64,000 nucleotides of DNA, from assembly GCA_009777995.1 (NCBI GenBank), contig WRKT01000003.1:62001-126000 (forward strand), read 5' to 3'. Made by a program: the position numbers and the translations under genes. Each line of letters opens with the position of its first letter. Positions within the stretch are counted from its first letter, which is position 1. Origin of the DNA: Treponema sp. Its GTDB lineage: Bacteria > Spirochaetota > Spirochaetia > Treponematales > Breznakiellaceae. Of this stretch, positions 1 through 8,925 are shown piece by piece. The notes below the pieces were generated by a model. It was given only the letters and a program-made list of their open reading frames with translations. It had not been told where the DNA came from and did not search any database.

Positions 1-2210
1 GGTAGTGTAATACTAGAACCGGTCTGAACAGTTTGTGCAGATGGCGGCGAACCGCTCCCTCCGTTAGCATTATAAGTCACCGTATGGCTTACTGTAACTG
101 CATTCCATCTGGCATACAAAGTAATACTGCTTGACGGGGTAAAAGATCCGCCTGCCTGGTAATTTGTCCCTGTGCCTGATACATTAGTGTTCCAGCCTCC
201 GAAAGTAAAACCACTTCTTGTAAGATTTCCTGCGTTGGGCAGTGTTATACTGGAACCTGCTTGTACAGTTTGTGCAGCCGGTGGTGAACCGCTGCCTCCG
301 TTCGCATTGAAAGTCACGGTATGACTTACAGTAACAACATTCCATCTGGCATACAAAGTTATATTAGCGGAAGGCGTAAAAGATCCTCCTACTTGGTAAT
401 TTGTTCCTGTACCTGATGCATTTGTGTTCCAGCCTCCGAAAGTAAAACCACTTCTTGTAAGGTTTCCGGCATTAGGCAGTGTAATATTAGTCCCTGCCTG
501 TGCATTTAGAGCAGCAGGCGGTGTACCGCTGCCACCGTTTGCATTAAATGTCACTGTATAGCTTGCAGTTACAGCATTCCATCTTGCAAATAATGTTATG
601 CTGCTAGACGGTAAAAAAGAATCACCGGGCTGGTAATTAGTTCCGGTACCTGCTGCATTCGTATTCCAGCCACTGAAATTAAACCCGGTCCTTGAAAGAC
701 TTCCTGCGTTTGGCAGTGTAATGCTAGATCCTGATTGAATAGTTTGCGCAGCAGGCGGTGTTCCAACACCACTGTTTGCATTATAAGTTACAGTAAGGCT
801 TGCAGTAATGGTAATCCATCTTGCAAATAGAGTTATATTACTAGACGGTGAAAATGAATCACCGGGCTGGTAATTAGTTCCTGTCCCATTGGCATTCGTA
901 TTCCAACCTCCGAAATTAAACCCGGTCCTTGAAAGGTTCCCTGCGTTAGGAAGTGTAATACTTGAGCCTGCCTGTGCAGTTTGAGCTGTAGGCGGTGTTC
1001 CGGTACCACTGTTTGCATTAAAAGTCACTGTATTGTCTGCAGTAACGGGATTCCATCTCGCAAATAATGTAATGCTGCCGGATGGCGAAAAAGATTCCCC
1101 GGGCTGGTAGTTAGTTCCTGTACCTGCTGCATTCGTGTTCCACCCACTGAAGGTAAAACCGGCCCTTGTAAGACTTCCTGCCCCGGGTAGTATAATACTC
1201 GAGCCTGCCTGAACAGTTTGAGCAGCAGGCGGTGTGCCGCTGCTACCGTTTGCATTAAAAGTCACTGTATGGCTTGCAACATTAGCATTCCATATTGCAA
1301 ATAACGTGATACTACCGGACGGTGTAAATGAATCTCCCGGTTGATAATTAGACCCTGTACCTGCTGTACTTGTGCTCCAACCTCCAAAAGTAAAACCACT
1401 CCTTGAAAGATTACCTCTGTCGGGGAGTGTCATTCTAGAACCGGCCTGTATAATCTGTGTTATTGGAGGAGTTCCATTACCGTTGTTTGCATTAAAAGTT
1501 ATTGTATATATCTCTGTCCATTGAGCATATAAAGTATCATTATTTGAAGGGTAAAAATAAGAACCAACACCATAATGATCTCCTGTGCCGTTCGCGTTGG
1601 TATTCCATCCATTGAAAATAAATCCGGTTCTTGTTAGACTATTTCCATTTGGAAGATTAATACTTGAGCCGGCTAAGACTGTTTGTGATACAGGAGGTGT
1701 TCCACTCCCGCCATTAGCATTAAATGTAATTGAGAAATTTGTATTACTTAAAACCCAAATAGCATATAAGGTTATATTACGAGAGATAGGAATTGATGCA
1801 TTAGGTCGATATTCAACTTCGGTATCATTAGGATCTGTACTCCAGCCAATGAAATTAAATCCACTATTCATTAGCTCACCCCTACCGGGAGCTGTAATAC
1901 TTAAACCTGCACTGACTGTCACTGAGGGGGGAGGATTCCCGATTCCGCCATTTGGCTCATATGTTACTGTGTATGATGCTCCACTGCTCCAAAAAGCATA
2001 TAAAGCAATATTCTCTCGTGGTGTGTACAAATGATCTGGTCTGTATTCACTATTATTACCGGAAGGATTAGTCATCCACCCTCCAAAAACAAATCCACTC
2101 CTTGTAAAACCGCTTCCACCCGGAAGTGCTATGCTAGTACCTGCCGGTACTGTTCTTTCTGCGGGAGGCGTACCACTCCCTCCATTCAAGTCAAATGTAA
2201 TAGTAAACCT
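1..2210 (-). repeat. Tandem 237-bp coding repeats
   Basis: Head-to-tail repeats within the lipoprotein gene. The start of the unit (the AAT-GCA codons of FNAN) recurs at 308, 782, 1019 and 1256, all spaced by multiples of 237 bp and all in frame with the ATG at 2309. Similarity is high at the DNA level in the left half and decays towards the gene start. Such arrays can change copy number by recombination; that is inference here. Confidence 0.9.
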
Positions 2211-2309
2211 TAATACCGGAGAGTTGTTGCCAATATTGTTTCCATCCAGAGAGCACATTGTAAGAAGTATGATTGAGGAAAGTATAATAATTACTTTACT
2301 TCTAAACAT
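1..2309 (-). CDS. InlB B-repeat (List_Bact_rpt) surface lipoprotein, C-terminus cut by window edge
   Basis: The reading frame is open from an ATG at 2309 to the left edge, about 769 codons, with AGGAGAG just upstream. The N-terminus is a lipoprotein signal with lipobox LTMC (Cys19), so the protein is probably anchored in the outer membrane or exported. After about 30 linker residues it consists of at least nine full copies and part of a tenth of a unit of about 79 residues. Each begins like TVTFNANGGSGTPP, passes through LPNAGNLTRSGFTFGGWNT and ends LYARW. This is the Listeria-Bacteroides repeat / InlB B-repeat family, a beta-grasp module of bacterial surface proteins. The two N-terminal copies are the most diverged; copies near the left edge are nearly identical. 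It lies 11 bp behind the CsgG-like gene and is probably the last or a late gene of that operon. Binding partner unknown. Confidence 0.9.
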   Translation of the reverse strand, partial: MFRSKVIIILSSIILLTMCSLDGNNIGNNSPVLRFTITFDLNGGSGTPPAERTVPAGTSIALPGGSGFTRSGFVFGGWMTNPSGNNSEYRPDHLYTPRENIALYAFWSSGASYTVTYEPNGGIGNPPPSVTVSAGLSITAPGRGELMNSGFNFIGWSTDPNDTEVEYRPNASIPISRNITLYAIWVLSNTNFSITFNANGGSGTPPVSQTVLAGSSINLPNGNSLTRTGFIFNGWNTNANGTGDHYGVGSYFYPSNNDTLYAQWTEIYTITFNANNGNGTPPITQIIQAGSRMTLPDRGNLSRSGFTFGGWSTSTAGTGSNYQPGDSFTPSGSITLFAIWNANVASHTVTFNANGSSGTPPAAQTVQAGSSIILPGAGSLTRAGFTFSGWNTNAAGTGTNYQPGESFSPSGSITLFARWNPVTADNTVTFNANSGTGTPPTAQTAQAGSSITLPNAGNLSRTGFNFGGWNTNANGTGTNYQPGDSFSPSSNITLFARWITITASLTVTYNANSGVGTPPAAQTIQSGSSITLPNAGSLSRTGFNFSGWNTNAAGTGTNYQPGDSFLPSSSITLFARWNAVTASYTVTFNANGGSGTPPAALNAQAGTNITLPNAGNLTRSGFTFGGWNTNASGTGTNYQVGGSFTPSANITLYARWNVVTVSHTVTFNANGGSGSPPAAQTVQAGSSITLPNAGNLTRSGFTFGGWNTNVSGTGTNYQAGGSFTPSSSITLYARWNAVTVSHTVTYNANGGSGSPPSAQTVQTGSSITL

Positions 2310-2320
2310 GCAACCCTCTC

Positions 2321-3259
2321 CTAATTAAAGCGGTATGTATAACCTACAGAAAATTTATTACTTGCACTAATAAAATTAGTTCGTAATGTATAAGAAATAT
2401 CTATTCCATTGGGTAGGTTTAACCCTATAATTAAATTAGCTGCTAAAATTCTTATAAACTCAATATATTCGGGGAAAATTCTTTCTCCAAACATATAACC
2501 TATACCTAAACCTGTATAAATATTAATATTCGAAAATGGTAAAAAAGCTGCATAATTGATAAATGGATATATAGAATAGTAACTTTCAATATTATTAGCA
2601 TCACTTATAAGTCCAATATCAAACCCCATTTGTATAAAGGAATACTTAAATGGAGCCAAGGTCCCGTTAACTGTTCCAATGAACCATGGCTCTGAAAATG
2701 AGGTACCAATATGACCTCCTATTGTCCAAAAATAGTAATCATCTTGTAATTCTATCGATTTAATTCCAAGAAGGTTTCTTAGTTTTGAATCTAGTCTTAA
2801 TGTGTAATTCTTTCGATCTATTACTCTGCCGGTTTCAACAACTACTGCGATTATAGTCATTTGATGTTCATCTCTATTCTCAGTCCTTCTAATCGAACCT
2901 AAAACTACAGTATCTACCCCTACTAATTGACCAATTCTCTGTCGAGTCCCATCACTTACATAACCGGATAATGAAAAATCCTGTTCTCTCTGGAAAGCTT
3001 CTCTCCCCAATGCATCGCGAGCATATATTTCCAATTCACTATGATTCTCTCTTAACTTCATAGTCATTGCGTCTATAAAATAAATCATTAAGTTTCTGTC
3101 ATCAGTCTCAGAGGCTATTACAGCTATTCTTCTATTAATAAACTGTGTAATAGCGTTCTCTGCAAAATCGCTTATTGCACTATCAATTGAAAATCTGTTC
3201 TGTGGGTTTAATTGAGTTAATGGTAATAAAAATAAAATACAAATTAGCCTTTTTACCAC
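2321..3259 (-). CDS. CsgG/LpoB-like exported protein with C-terminal beta-barrel-like region
   Basis: 312 residues from a GTG start with GAGG 5 nt upstream. An N-terminal hydrophobic signal (about residues 3-18) precedes a domain (about 30-165) resembling the CsgG/LpoB fold: IAVIASETDDRN, a helix with MTMKLREN, and VGVDTVVLGSIRRTEN followed by VVETGRVI. The C-terminal half (about 180-312) is a run of alternating short strands with many aromatic residues and glycines, ending YTYRFN, as expected for a small outer-membrane beta-barrel. CsgG relatives act in secretion or as lipoprotein activators of envelope enzymes; the actual role here is not known. It sits 15 bp after an LPP20-like lipoprotein gene and 11 bp before the repeat lipoprotein, so co-transcription is likely. 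Confidence 0.6.
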   Translation of the reverse strand: MVKRLICILFLLPLTQLNPQNRFSIDSAISDFAENAITQFINRRIAVIASETDDRNLMIYFIDAMTMKLRENHSELEIYARDALGREAFQREQDFSLSGYVSDGTRQRIGQLVGVDTVVLGSIRRTENRDEHQMTIIAVVVETGRVIDRKNYTLRLDSKLRNLLGIKSIELQDDYYFWTIGGHIGTSFSEPWFIGTVNGTLAPFKYSFIQMGFDIGLISDANNIESYYSIYPFINYAAFLPFSNINIYTGLGIGYMFGERIFPEYIEFIRILAANLIIGLNLPNGIDISYTLRTNFISASNKFSVGYTYRFN

Positions 3260-3274
3260 TATAACCTCTTCATC

Positions 3275-4294
3275 TTAACTTTGAGGTAATAACCTAAAGA
3301 GGTAATTACCCAGTAAAGTTGAATATTCATTAATAATTCTATTTTCTGCTGAAAGAATAGCACTATGGTCTGCCTCTTCCTGACTAGAATGGCCATCGCG
3401 TTCATTAAAACTGAAAGGAAGCAAAACAAGATCATTATATGAGTCATTCAGATTAGCTATTATTTCAATACGAGACCAAAAATGCCTGCTATTGGAAAAT
3501 GTTACAGGTGTAAGGAAAATACTTATATCAAGTACATATCTTGAACTATCATCTCCAATCAGGAGGCCTAAATTCGATATGGCACCGGCAAAGGCTGATT
3601 GGATTTTGTTGGATGTATCTACACTAGCAGCCTTAGAAATAACTATACTGACAGGAATAGTCCTTAGAATATCCATGGCTTCAATGCGATATAAATCGCC
3701 ATTCCTAATTCCCTGAACCGGTGTACCAATTTGCCTCAAAATATTTCCATAAAAATATGTTAAATCGGCAATAGCTCCGGCCAATTGCAACCGAGAGTAA
3801 CCATTAAGAGAGTATTTTTCTATCTCCGGAATATTTATAAGTATATCGATGGTTGATAGATTTGCTCTTACAATATCTGTATAGACTCTCGAAGCTCTTT
3901 GTAAGTCGAGAGCTACCAATGAAAAATGTACGCCTCTTCGATTTTCCCAGCTGCCGGCAATCTCAGAACCGGCAAGGTTATCTATACCTGTTACTAACGA
4001 ATAGCGCATATTATAGTCTAAGTGATTATACCAACTTTCAGCCCCGTCACTTCTCACTACATGTTCAAAAATCTCTATAATGGATTCATGTGCTGTAAAG
4101 TTAAGCTCAAATTGGGAAATTAAATTGGCTCTGGCATTATTCTCCGCGCTTAGTCGAGAATTTCCACTCCCTACAGCAGCAAGAGATTCATTTTTATTAA
4201 CTTTAGAGTATGGATCGTTAATCCAATTAGGTGTCATACATGCAGTTAAGAGAAGAGAGCTTATTATCAAACAAGAAAATATTCCCTTAAACAA
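3275..4294 (-). CDS. LPP20-like lipoprotein
   Basis: 339 residues from a TTG start; lipobox LLTAC puts the lipidated cysteine near residue 19. The region after it (NESLAAVGSGNSRLSAENNARANLISQFE) resembles the LPP20 / FlgT-N type domain: a short strand followed by a helix rich in alanine and arginine. Further on there is a second alpha/beta segment with a GDDSSRYVLDISIFL strand. Function is unknown; related spirochaetal lipoproteins usually sit beside CsgG-like genes, as here. It lies between another LPP20-like gene (18 bp upstream) and the CsgG-like gene (15 bp downstream). The TTG start is chosen because the signal peptide follows directly; an AGGAA motif lies about 9 nt upstream. Confidence 0.55.
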   Translation of the reverse strand: MFKGIFSCLIISSLLLTACMTPNWINDPYSKVNKNESLAAVGSGNSRLSAENNARANLISQFELNFTAHESIIEIFEHVVRSDGAESWYNHLDYNMRYSLVTGIDNLAGSEIAGSWENRRGVHFSLVALDLQRASRVYTDIVRANLSTIDILINIPEIEKYSLNGYSRLQLAGAIADLTYFYGNILRQIGTPVQGIRNGDLYRIEAMDILRTIPVSIVISKAASVDTSNKIQSAFAGAISNLGLLIGDDSSRYVLDISIFLTPVTFSNSRHFWSRIEIIANLNDSYNDLVLLPFSFNERDGHSSQEEADHSAILSAENRIINEYSTLLGNYLFRLLPQS

Positions 4295-4312
4295 GTTACT
4301 ATTCCTATGGCT

Positions 4313-4903
4313 TTATTCTTCACCACCTATAGATATTGGTGTAGGTCTATACCCCTGTCTCCTATCAAAAGCTTCATACATTAGATCCCTGGCATTCATT
4401 GCGGCCATAGCAGGAACAGCCAATCTCGCTGCGGTAGCGGCCATATCAATTGCTCTGGTTATAGAAGCTTCATCCAATACTACCATTACCCAAATCATCC
4501 CTGTGGAATCCCTATCTTCTGCAATCATTCTTGCACCACTTACATCAAATTCTGAAAGAGCTTCGTCTAATGCAATTGCGTAGTTTAGTGAATCACCTGT
4601 TAGCTCGTTGGCACCTACATAATCTAGAACCATACTTTGTCCAAATTGGCTCATTTCGGATGCTACAGCCATTCTTGCTCTAGAGGCGGCCATTCTTCTT
4701 GACATAGCTAAGTTATCCGGTCCAAAATCAGCGTTGCCGATACCGATAAAAACATTTTCTTGTGAGTAAATTGACCAAGCTCTTTCTATTTGTGGCGGGT
4801 ACATGCCGCCGCCCGGTTGTCCCGGTGTTGATCTGCATCCTGAAAGCACAATAATTAAAGAAAAAAGAGTGAAGAATAACAGTAAATTTGTCTTAATTTT
4901 CAT
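4313..4903 (-). CDS. Small LPP20-like lipoprotein, first gene of envelope operon
   Basis: 196 residues; ATG with AAAGGAG about 7 nt upstream. Signal peptide with lipobox VLSGC (Cys23) and then a glycine/proline-rich linker. The core (FIGIGNADFGPDNLAMSRRMAASRARMAVASE) is a typical LPP20-like strand plus alanine/arginine-rich helix, followed by a DSTGMIWVMVVLDEASI strand. It resembles the N-terminal part of its downstream neighbour, so the two may be diverged paralogues. It heads the minus-strand operon and faces the XRE regulator across a 110-bp AT-rich gap. Function unknown. Confidence 0.55.
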   Translation of the reverse strand: MKIKTNLLLFFTLFSLIIVLSGCRSTPGQPGGGMYPPQIERAWSIYSQENVFIGIGNADFGPDNLAMSRRMAASRARMAVASEMSQFGQSMVLDYVGANELTGDSLNYAIALDEALSEFDVSGARMIAEDRDSTGMIWVMVVLDEASITRAIDMAATAARLAVPAMAAMNARDLMYEAFDRRQGYRPTPISIGGEE

Positions 4904-5013
4904 AAAAATCTCCTTTAAATTTATATCTATTTAATTAAAAAAATCCTATAAGGAGTATGGATAATTCTAACAGATTATTGAAGAATCCGCAAGTGATTTT
5001 AATAATAATCTAA
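4904..5013. promoter_or_regulatory. AT-rich divergent intergenic region
   Basis: 110 bp between the minus-strand lipoprotein operon and the plus-strand XRE regulator. The only clear element is the ribosome binding site AAAGGAG for the lipoprotein gene. The position suggests the XRE protein could control both directions, but no operator palindrome stands out. Confidence 0.3.
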
Positions 5014-5379
5014 ATGGAATCCCAAAGAAAAAGAAACGGGGAAGGTGAAGTTCTTAAAAGCCTATTGGGGGGAAATGTTAAGCGCTTTAGGATTAATTCA
5101 GGGTTCACTATGGAAGAGTTGGCTGAGAAAGCCGGAATCTCGGTACCTTTTTTAGGGGCAATAGAGAGGGGGGAGAAGTGGCCAAGTCCAACAACATTAG
5201 CCGGAATTGGTTTGGGTCTTGGGGTTAACCCATATGATTTATTGAAACCTGAAACAATGGCTTCTCAAGATATAAACAAAATAACTACAAAGCTAATTAA
5301 AGATATTTCAATAATAGTTAATCAATCTGCTAAAATGATGAACACAGTGGTTAAAGAGAACCATAAAGCAGAGAAGTGA
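5014..5379 (+). CDS. XRE-family transcriptional regulator
   Basis: 121 residues. A lambda-repressor-like helix-turn-helix lies at about residues 20-75: VKRFRINSGFTMEELAEKAG (helices 1-2), ISVPFLGAIERGEKWPS (recognition region), then TTLAGIGLGLGVNPYDLL. This is the standard XRE fold, with ERGEKWPSP typical of HTH_3. The rest is a short charged helical tail without a recognisable effector domain. It is transcribed away from the lipoprotein operon and is the natural candidate for its regulator. No strong ribosome binding site precedes the ATG. Confidence 0.85.
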   Translation: MESQRKRNGEGEVLKSLLGGNVKRFRINSGFTMEELAEKAGISVPFLGAIERGEKWPSPTTLAGIGLGLGVNPYDLLKPETMASQDINKITTKLIKDISIIVNQSAKMMNTVVKENHKAEK

Positions 5380-5489
5380 TTCTTTATGTGTCTTTGATTT
5401 TTGTTTTTGAAGCAAAACAAACAAAACCCCAGCATAACTCTACCGCAAAATTACCCCTCTGTCAAGACCCATCGAGCACCTGTAACTCC

Positions 5490-5518
5490 TTGCCTGGCCC
5501 GGGGTTTTATGCTATAGT
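5490..5518 (+). promoter_or_regulatory. Sigma-70-like promoter for the long plus-strand operon
   Basis: TTGCCT (5490-5495), a 17-bp spacer and TATAGT (5513-5518). Transcription would begin only about 10 bp before the GTG start at 5537, with GGAG at 5525-5528 as ribosome binding site, giving a very short leader. Confidence 0.65.
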
Positions 5519-5536
5519 GGAGCCGGAGATTGCCCT

Positions 5537-6973
5537 GTGTCTAAGCTAAAAATAGCAAAAACGGCTATTTTTCTTTTATTTATAATGCTCGTTCTATCCT
5601 CTTGTCAGCGTTTGCTTGGGTATGGGGTGCTTCTGTGGTCAACTGATGATCCTGCGGTGCCTTCGGGGACTGTGCTGCCTGTGCATATCCGTTCGAATAT
5701 CAACAGTGTCTGGGTGGTGGGGATTCCGAGGGAGCTAAGGACGCCCGATAATCGCAACGACAAGTTTGAGATTCCCCTGCCGCAACTTGAACTATCAGGG
5801 AGCAGGAGGAGGGCCGAGGCAAGGGCCGAGGAATTTGCGCCTTATGCCCTTATCTATGCAGAGACCCTGCAGGATGGGCTTCCTATAAGGGCAACCCCTG
5901 ATAATTCTGCAAGGCGGGTTTATAGGCTCCGTCTCGGAGAAGTTATCAAGGTTCTTGCTCCTGCAAATAGGGGGATTGCTGCTATCGGTACCACGGGGGA
6001 CCCGCTCCCGGGAGAGTGGTATCGGGTCCTGACCTCTGACGGGGTTGTGGGGTATTGCTTTTCCTATAGGCTAAGGCTCTTTGAGCATGAGCAGGGTCCT
6101 CTTATGGTGGTTATGCATGAGCAGCAGCCCTTAGATGATCCTATTCTGGATCGTGTTCTTGAGCGTACCTGGTCGCCTGAGCATTATGGTACTATGGTAT
6201 CAAGGCGGAGAATCGATCTTGATGAGCTTTCCCGCCAGTGGCACTTTGATCCCGGGGCTGAAACCGGGGTTGCACGTATAAGGCTCGAAGATCTTCAGCG
6301 TGATTTTCCTTATACGATGATTCAGTCGATTGGAGCTCAGTCCTGGCGTTTCGAGGGTTCTTCCCTTCAGATGCATCTTCGAGCAGAGAACTCACTTGCT
6401 GTGCAGTACACTGAAAGTTCAGGTCACCTTAGCTCGATTAATTTTATAGCACTGCCGCAGAGGGTGGACGATATAATTTTACAAGAGACGGTGCGCAGGG
6501 AAGGGCTTGTGCGTAATGCTTGGGAGTACGGCCCCGAGTTTACAAGCAGCAGCCATGGGACCCTGACTCTACTGGAAAACGGCCGTTTTACCTGGAATGA
6601 TTATTCACTGTTAATCCCAAATGTAATTCCTGCATCTGCAATTGGCAGCGGCAATCTGGATATGGGGCTCTATGTCTCCCCAGGTATCGCGGAGATTTAT
6701 TCAGGTGCGTTAACACTACGCTTTGATACTGTTGGCGGAGCACAGATTCCCGTGAATTTTTTATACGCATTCGATACCCGGGGTCTGATGATCGAGATGG
6801 CTCCCCCTACCAGCATGGATGGTGTAACTGTAGTAAGGCGGGCTTCCAACCCGGTTATTATTTATTTCTTTAGATCCGGCAGACCGGATATATCCTCCCC
6901 ATTCGATAGCTTCAGATTTGATGATGATCTTTTCATCGATATAGATGAAGACGAAGAAGATGATTTACCATAA
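5537..6973 (+). CDS. Lipoprotein with SH3-like domain
   Basis: 478 residues from GTG. Signal peptide with lipobox LVLSSC (Cys23). A bacterial SH3-like segment lies at about residues 107-180 (GLPIRATPDNSARRVYRLRLGE, GEWYRVLTSDGVVGYCFSY), a fold that often binds peptidoglycan or peptides. The remainder is beta-rich without a family I recognise, and the C-terminus is strongly acidic (DIDEDEEDD). It is the first gene after a good promoter; its stop overlaps the ATG of the ABC-F gene (TAATG), so the two are translationally coupled. Catalytic residues are not evident; a structural or binding role in the envelope is inferred. Confidence 0.75.
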   Translation: MSKLKIAKTAIFLLFIMLVLSSCQRLLGYGVLLWSTDDPAVPSGTVLPVHIRSNINSVWVVGIPRELRTPDNRNDKFEIPLPQLELSGSRRRAEARAEEFAPYALIYAETLQDGLPIRATPDNSARRVYRLRLGEVIKVLAPANRGIAAIGTTGDPLPGEWYRVLTSDGVVGYCFSYRLRLFEHEQGPLMVVMHEQQPLDDPILDRVLERTWSPEHYGTMVSRRRIDLDELSRQWHFDPGAETGVARIRLEDLQRDFPYTMIQSIGAQSWRFEGSSLQMHLRAENSLAVQYTESSGHLSSINFIALPQRVDDIILQETVRREGLVRNAWEYGPEFTSSSHGTLTLLENGRFTWNDYSLLIPNVIPASAIGSGNLDMGLYVSPGIAEIYSGALTLRFDTVGGAQIPVNFLYAFDTRGLMIEMAPPTSMDGVTVVRRASNPVIIYFFRSGRPDISSPFDSFRFDDDLFIDIDEDEEDDLP

Positions 6974-8925
6974 TGGCCTTTGTTCAATTTTCCAAAGTCT
7001 CCATTGCCTTTGGTGACCGAGATATTCTAAACGAAGTAAGTCTCAATCTTTCAGCAGGAACTAAAGCTGCACTCGCAGGGGCTAACGGTGCGGGTAAGAC
7101 AACCCTAATGAAGATTATCGCAGGGGAGATTAAACCTGATTCGGGTGATAGGGCCATCCAAAAGGGTTGTCGCATTTCCTATCTTCCACAGTCGGGTATT
7201 GTTCATCGTGGAAGTACTCTTAGGGAAGAAGCTGAAACTGCCTATAAAAATATCCTGCTCCTTATTGCCAAAATGGATGAGCTTGGCCGTGAGCTTGAAA
7301 AGACATCGGAGGAGAGTTCCGAAACAGAAGGGCGTACTCGGCTCCTAATCGAAGAGCATCATAAATTGCAGGAAGAAATCGAGAAGTCGGGGTACTATAA
7401 TAGGGAAGCTGTAATTTATCGTGTTCTAACAGGTCTTGGTTTTTCCCCCTCCGATCTGAATAGACAGACCGGAGAATTTTCAGGGGGATGGCAAATGCGC
7501 ATTGCACTTGCTAAAGTGCTTTTAGAAAACCCCGATATCATGCTCCTTGATGAGCCCACAAATTATCTTGACATAGAAGCCCGTACCTGGCTTGAGTCCT
7601 GGCTTGGAAATTATACAGGCGGCTTTTTGCTTGTTTCCCATGATCGTTTCTTTCTTGATACTACTGTGCGCGAGGTTTACGAAGTTTTCAGAGCTGATCT
7701 AAAACGTTATGTCGGTAATTATACGAGTTACGAGAAAACAAGGGAAATGGAACTTGAGGGTATAATTAAACGATATAAGGCACAGCAGGAAGAAATCGAA
7801 AAAACCGAGGCTCTAATTAACAGGTTCCGTTATAAGAAAAGCAAGGCCGCCTTTGCTCAAGATCTTATTAAGCGGCTTGACAGAATGGAGCGTATCGAAA
7901 TACCCGAAAATCTAAAAAGGATAAATATAACCTTCCCCCCTCCGCCGCATTCGGGCCGCGTTGCGCTTAACCTTGAAGGAATTGGGAGGAGCTATGGTCA
8001 AAGGCAGGTGATATCGGGTCTTGATCTGGACCTTGATTCGGGTGAGAAGCTGCTTGTCGCAGGTCCGAATGGTGCGGGGAAAAGTACCCTGCTAAGGATT
8101 ATTGCAGGGGAGGACCGCGATTATAATGGGAGTATAAAATACGGCTCAGGTATTTCTGTCGGTTATTTTTCCCAGGATGCTGCGGAAAACCTGACAGGAA
8201 ACATAACAGTTGAGCAATACATCGAAGCTGATGCGCCGACTCATTTAATACCCAAAGTAAGAGCTATGCTTGGGGCCTTTCTTTTTCGTGGTGATGATAT
8301 TTACAAACCCCTAACAGTGCTTTCAGGCGGTGAAAAGAGCCGTTTAGCCATGCTCAAGATGCTCACTAAGCCCATCAACCTTCTGGTTCTTGATGAGCCG
8401 ATGAATCACCTTGATATTCAGTCAAAAGATATCCTGCTTGATTGCCTCCTAAATTTTAAGGGAACTGTTATTTTTGTTTCGCATGACAGGGACTTCATGG
8501 AAGCTCTGTCCACGAAGACTCTTGAGTTATCTTATGAGAGTGATAAAAGAGACCATCGCCTTTTTTACGGTAACTATGCCTACTATCTGGATCGCATTGC
8601 AAGGGAGGCAAACATTGAGGGTGAACAGCCCTTACCTCCCCCTATTCCCCTTACCTTCCTTTCAAGGGAGCAGGAAAAATCGAGGCAGGCAGCAGTTAAA
8701 CGTTTAGAGCGCAGGGAAGCAGAAATCTTAAAGTCCATGCAAGACCTTGAAGCAGAAAAGCAGAGACTCGAAGGAGAACTTGCACTTCCCGAAGTTTATT
8801 CTTCCGGGGTTAAAACGAGAGCTATCAAAATTGAGCTTGGGAAAATTGCCTTTGACCTGGAAGCAAAGTCAAAGGAATGGGAAGCAGCGGCAGATGAGCT
8901 TCAATCGGTTAACGGGCAATCATGA
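6973..8925 (+). CDS. ABC-F family ATPase (Uup/YdiF-like)
   Basis: 650 residues with two ABC ATPase domains and no membrane segments. First Walker A GANGAGKT at residues 36-43, signature FSGGWQMR, Walker B LLLDEPTNYLD. The second half has GPNGAGKST, signature LSGGEKSR and LLVLDEPMNHLD. The two are joined by a charged linker of ABC-F type (YTSYEKTREMELE, then NRFRYKKSKAAFAQ). A C-terminal coiled coil (about 560-645) is present, as in Uup. ABC-F proteins act on the ribosome in translation quality control or antibiotic protection; which one cannot be told from sequence. Both ATP sites look intact. It overlaps tilS by 4 nt (ATGA). Confidence 0.92.
   Translation: MAFVQFSKVSIAFGDRDILNEVSLNLSAGTKAALAGANGAGKTTLMKIIAGEIKPDSGDRAIQKGCRISYLPQSGIVHRGSTLREEAETAYKNILLLIAKMDELGRELEKTSEESSETEGRTRLLIEEHHKLQEEIEKSGYYNREAVIYRVLTGLGFSPSDLNRQTGEFSGGWQMRIALAKVLLENPDIMLLDEPTNYLDIEARTWLESWLGNYTGGFLLVSHDRFFLDTTVREVYEVFRADLKRYVGNYTSYEKTREMELEGIIKRYKAQQEEIEKTEALINRFRYKKSKAAFAQDLIKRLDRMERIEIPENLKRINITFPPPPHSGRVALNLEGIGRSYGQRQVISGLDLDLDSGEKLLVAGPNGAGKSTLLRIIAGEDRDYNGSIKYGSGISVGYFSQDAAENLTGNITVEQYIEADAPTHLIPKVRAMLGAFLFRGDDIYKPLTVLSGGEKSRLAMLKMLTKPINLLVLDEPMNHLDIQSKDILLDCLLNFKGTVIFVSHDRDFMEALSTKTLELSYESDKRDHRLFYGNYAYYLDRIAREANIEGEQPLPPPIPLTFLSREQEKSRQAAVKRLERREAEILKSMQDLEAEKQRLEGELALPEVYSSGVKTRAIKIELGKIAFDLEAKSKEWEAAADELQSVNGQS

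Noticed and set aside
596-1255. Three minus-strand frames beginning MQTV inside the repeat region
   Set aside because: They are the same out-of-frame shadow of the 237-bp repeat unit, spaced exactly 237 bp apart; the real frame is open from 2309 to the edge.
1-2210. CRISPR-like periodic repeats
   Set aside because: The period is 237 bp, there are no spacers, and the repeats encode a continuous protein domain.
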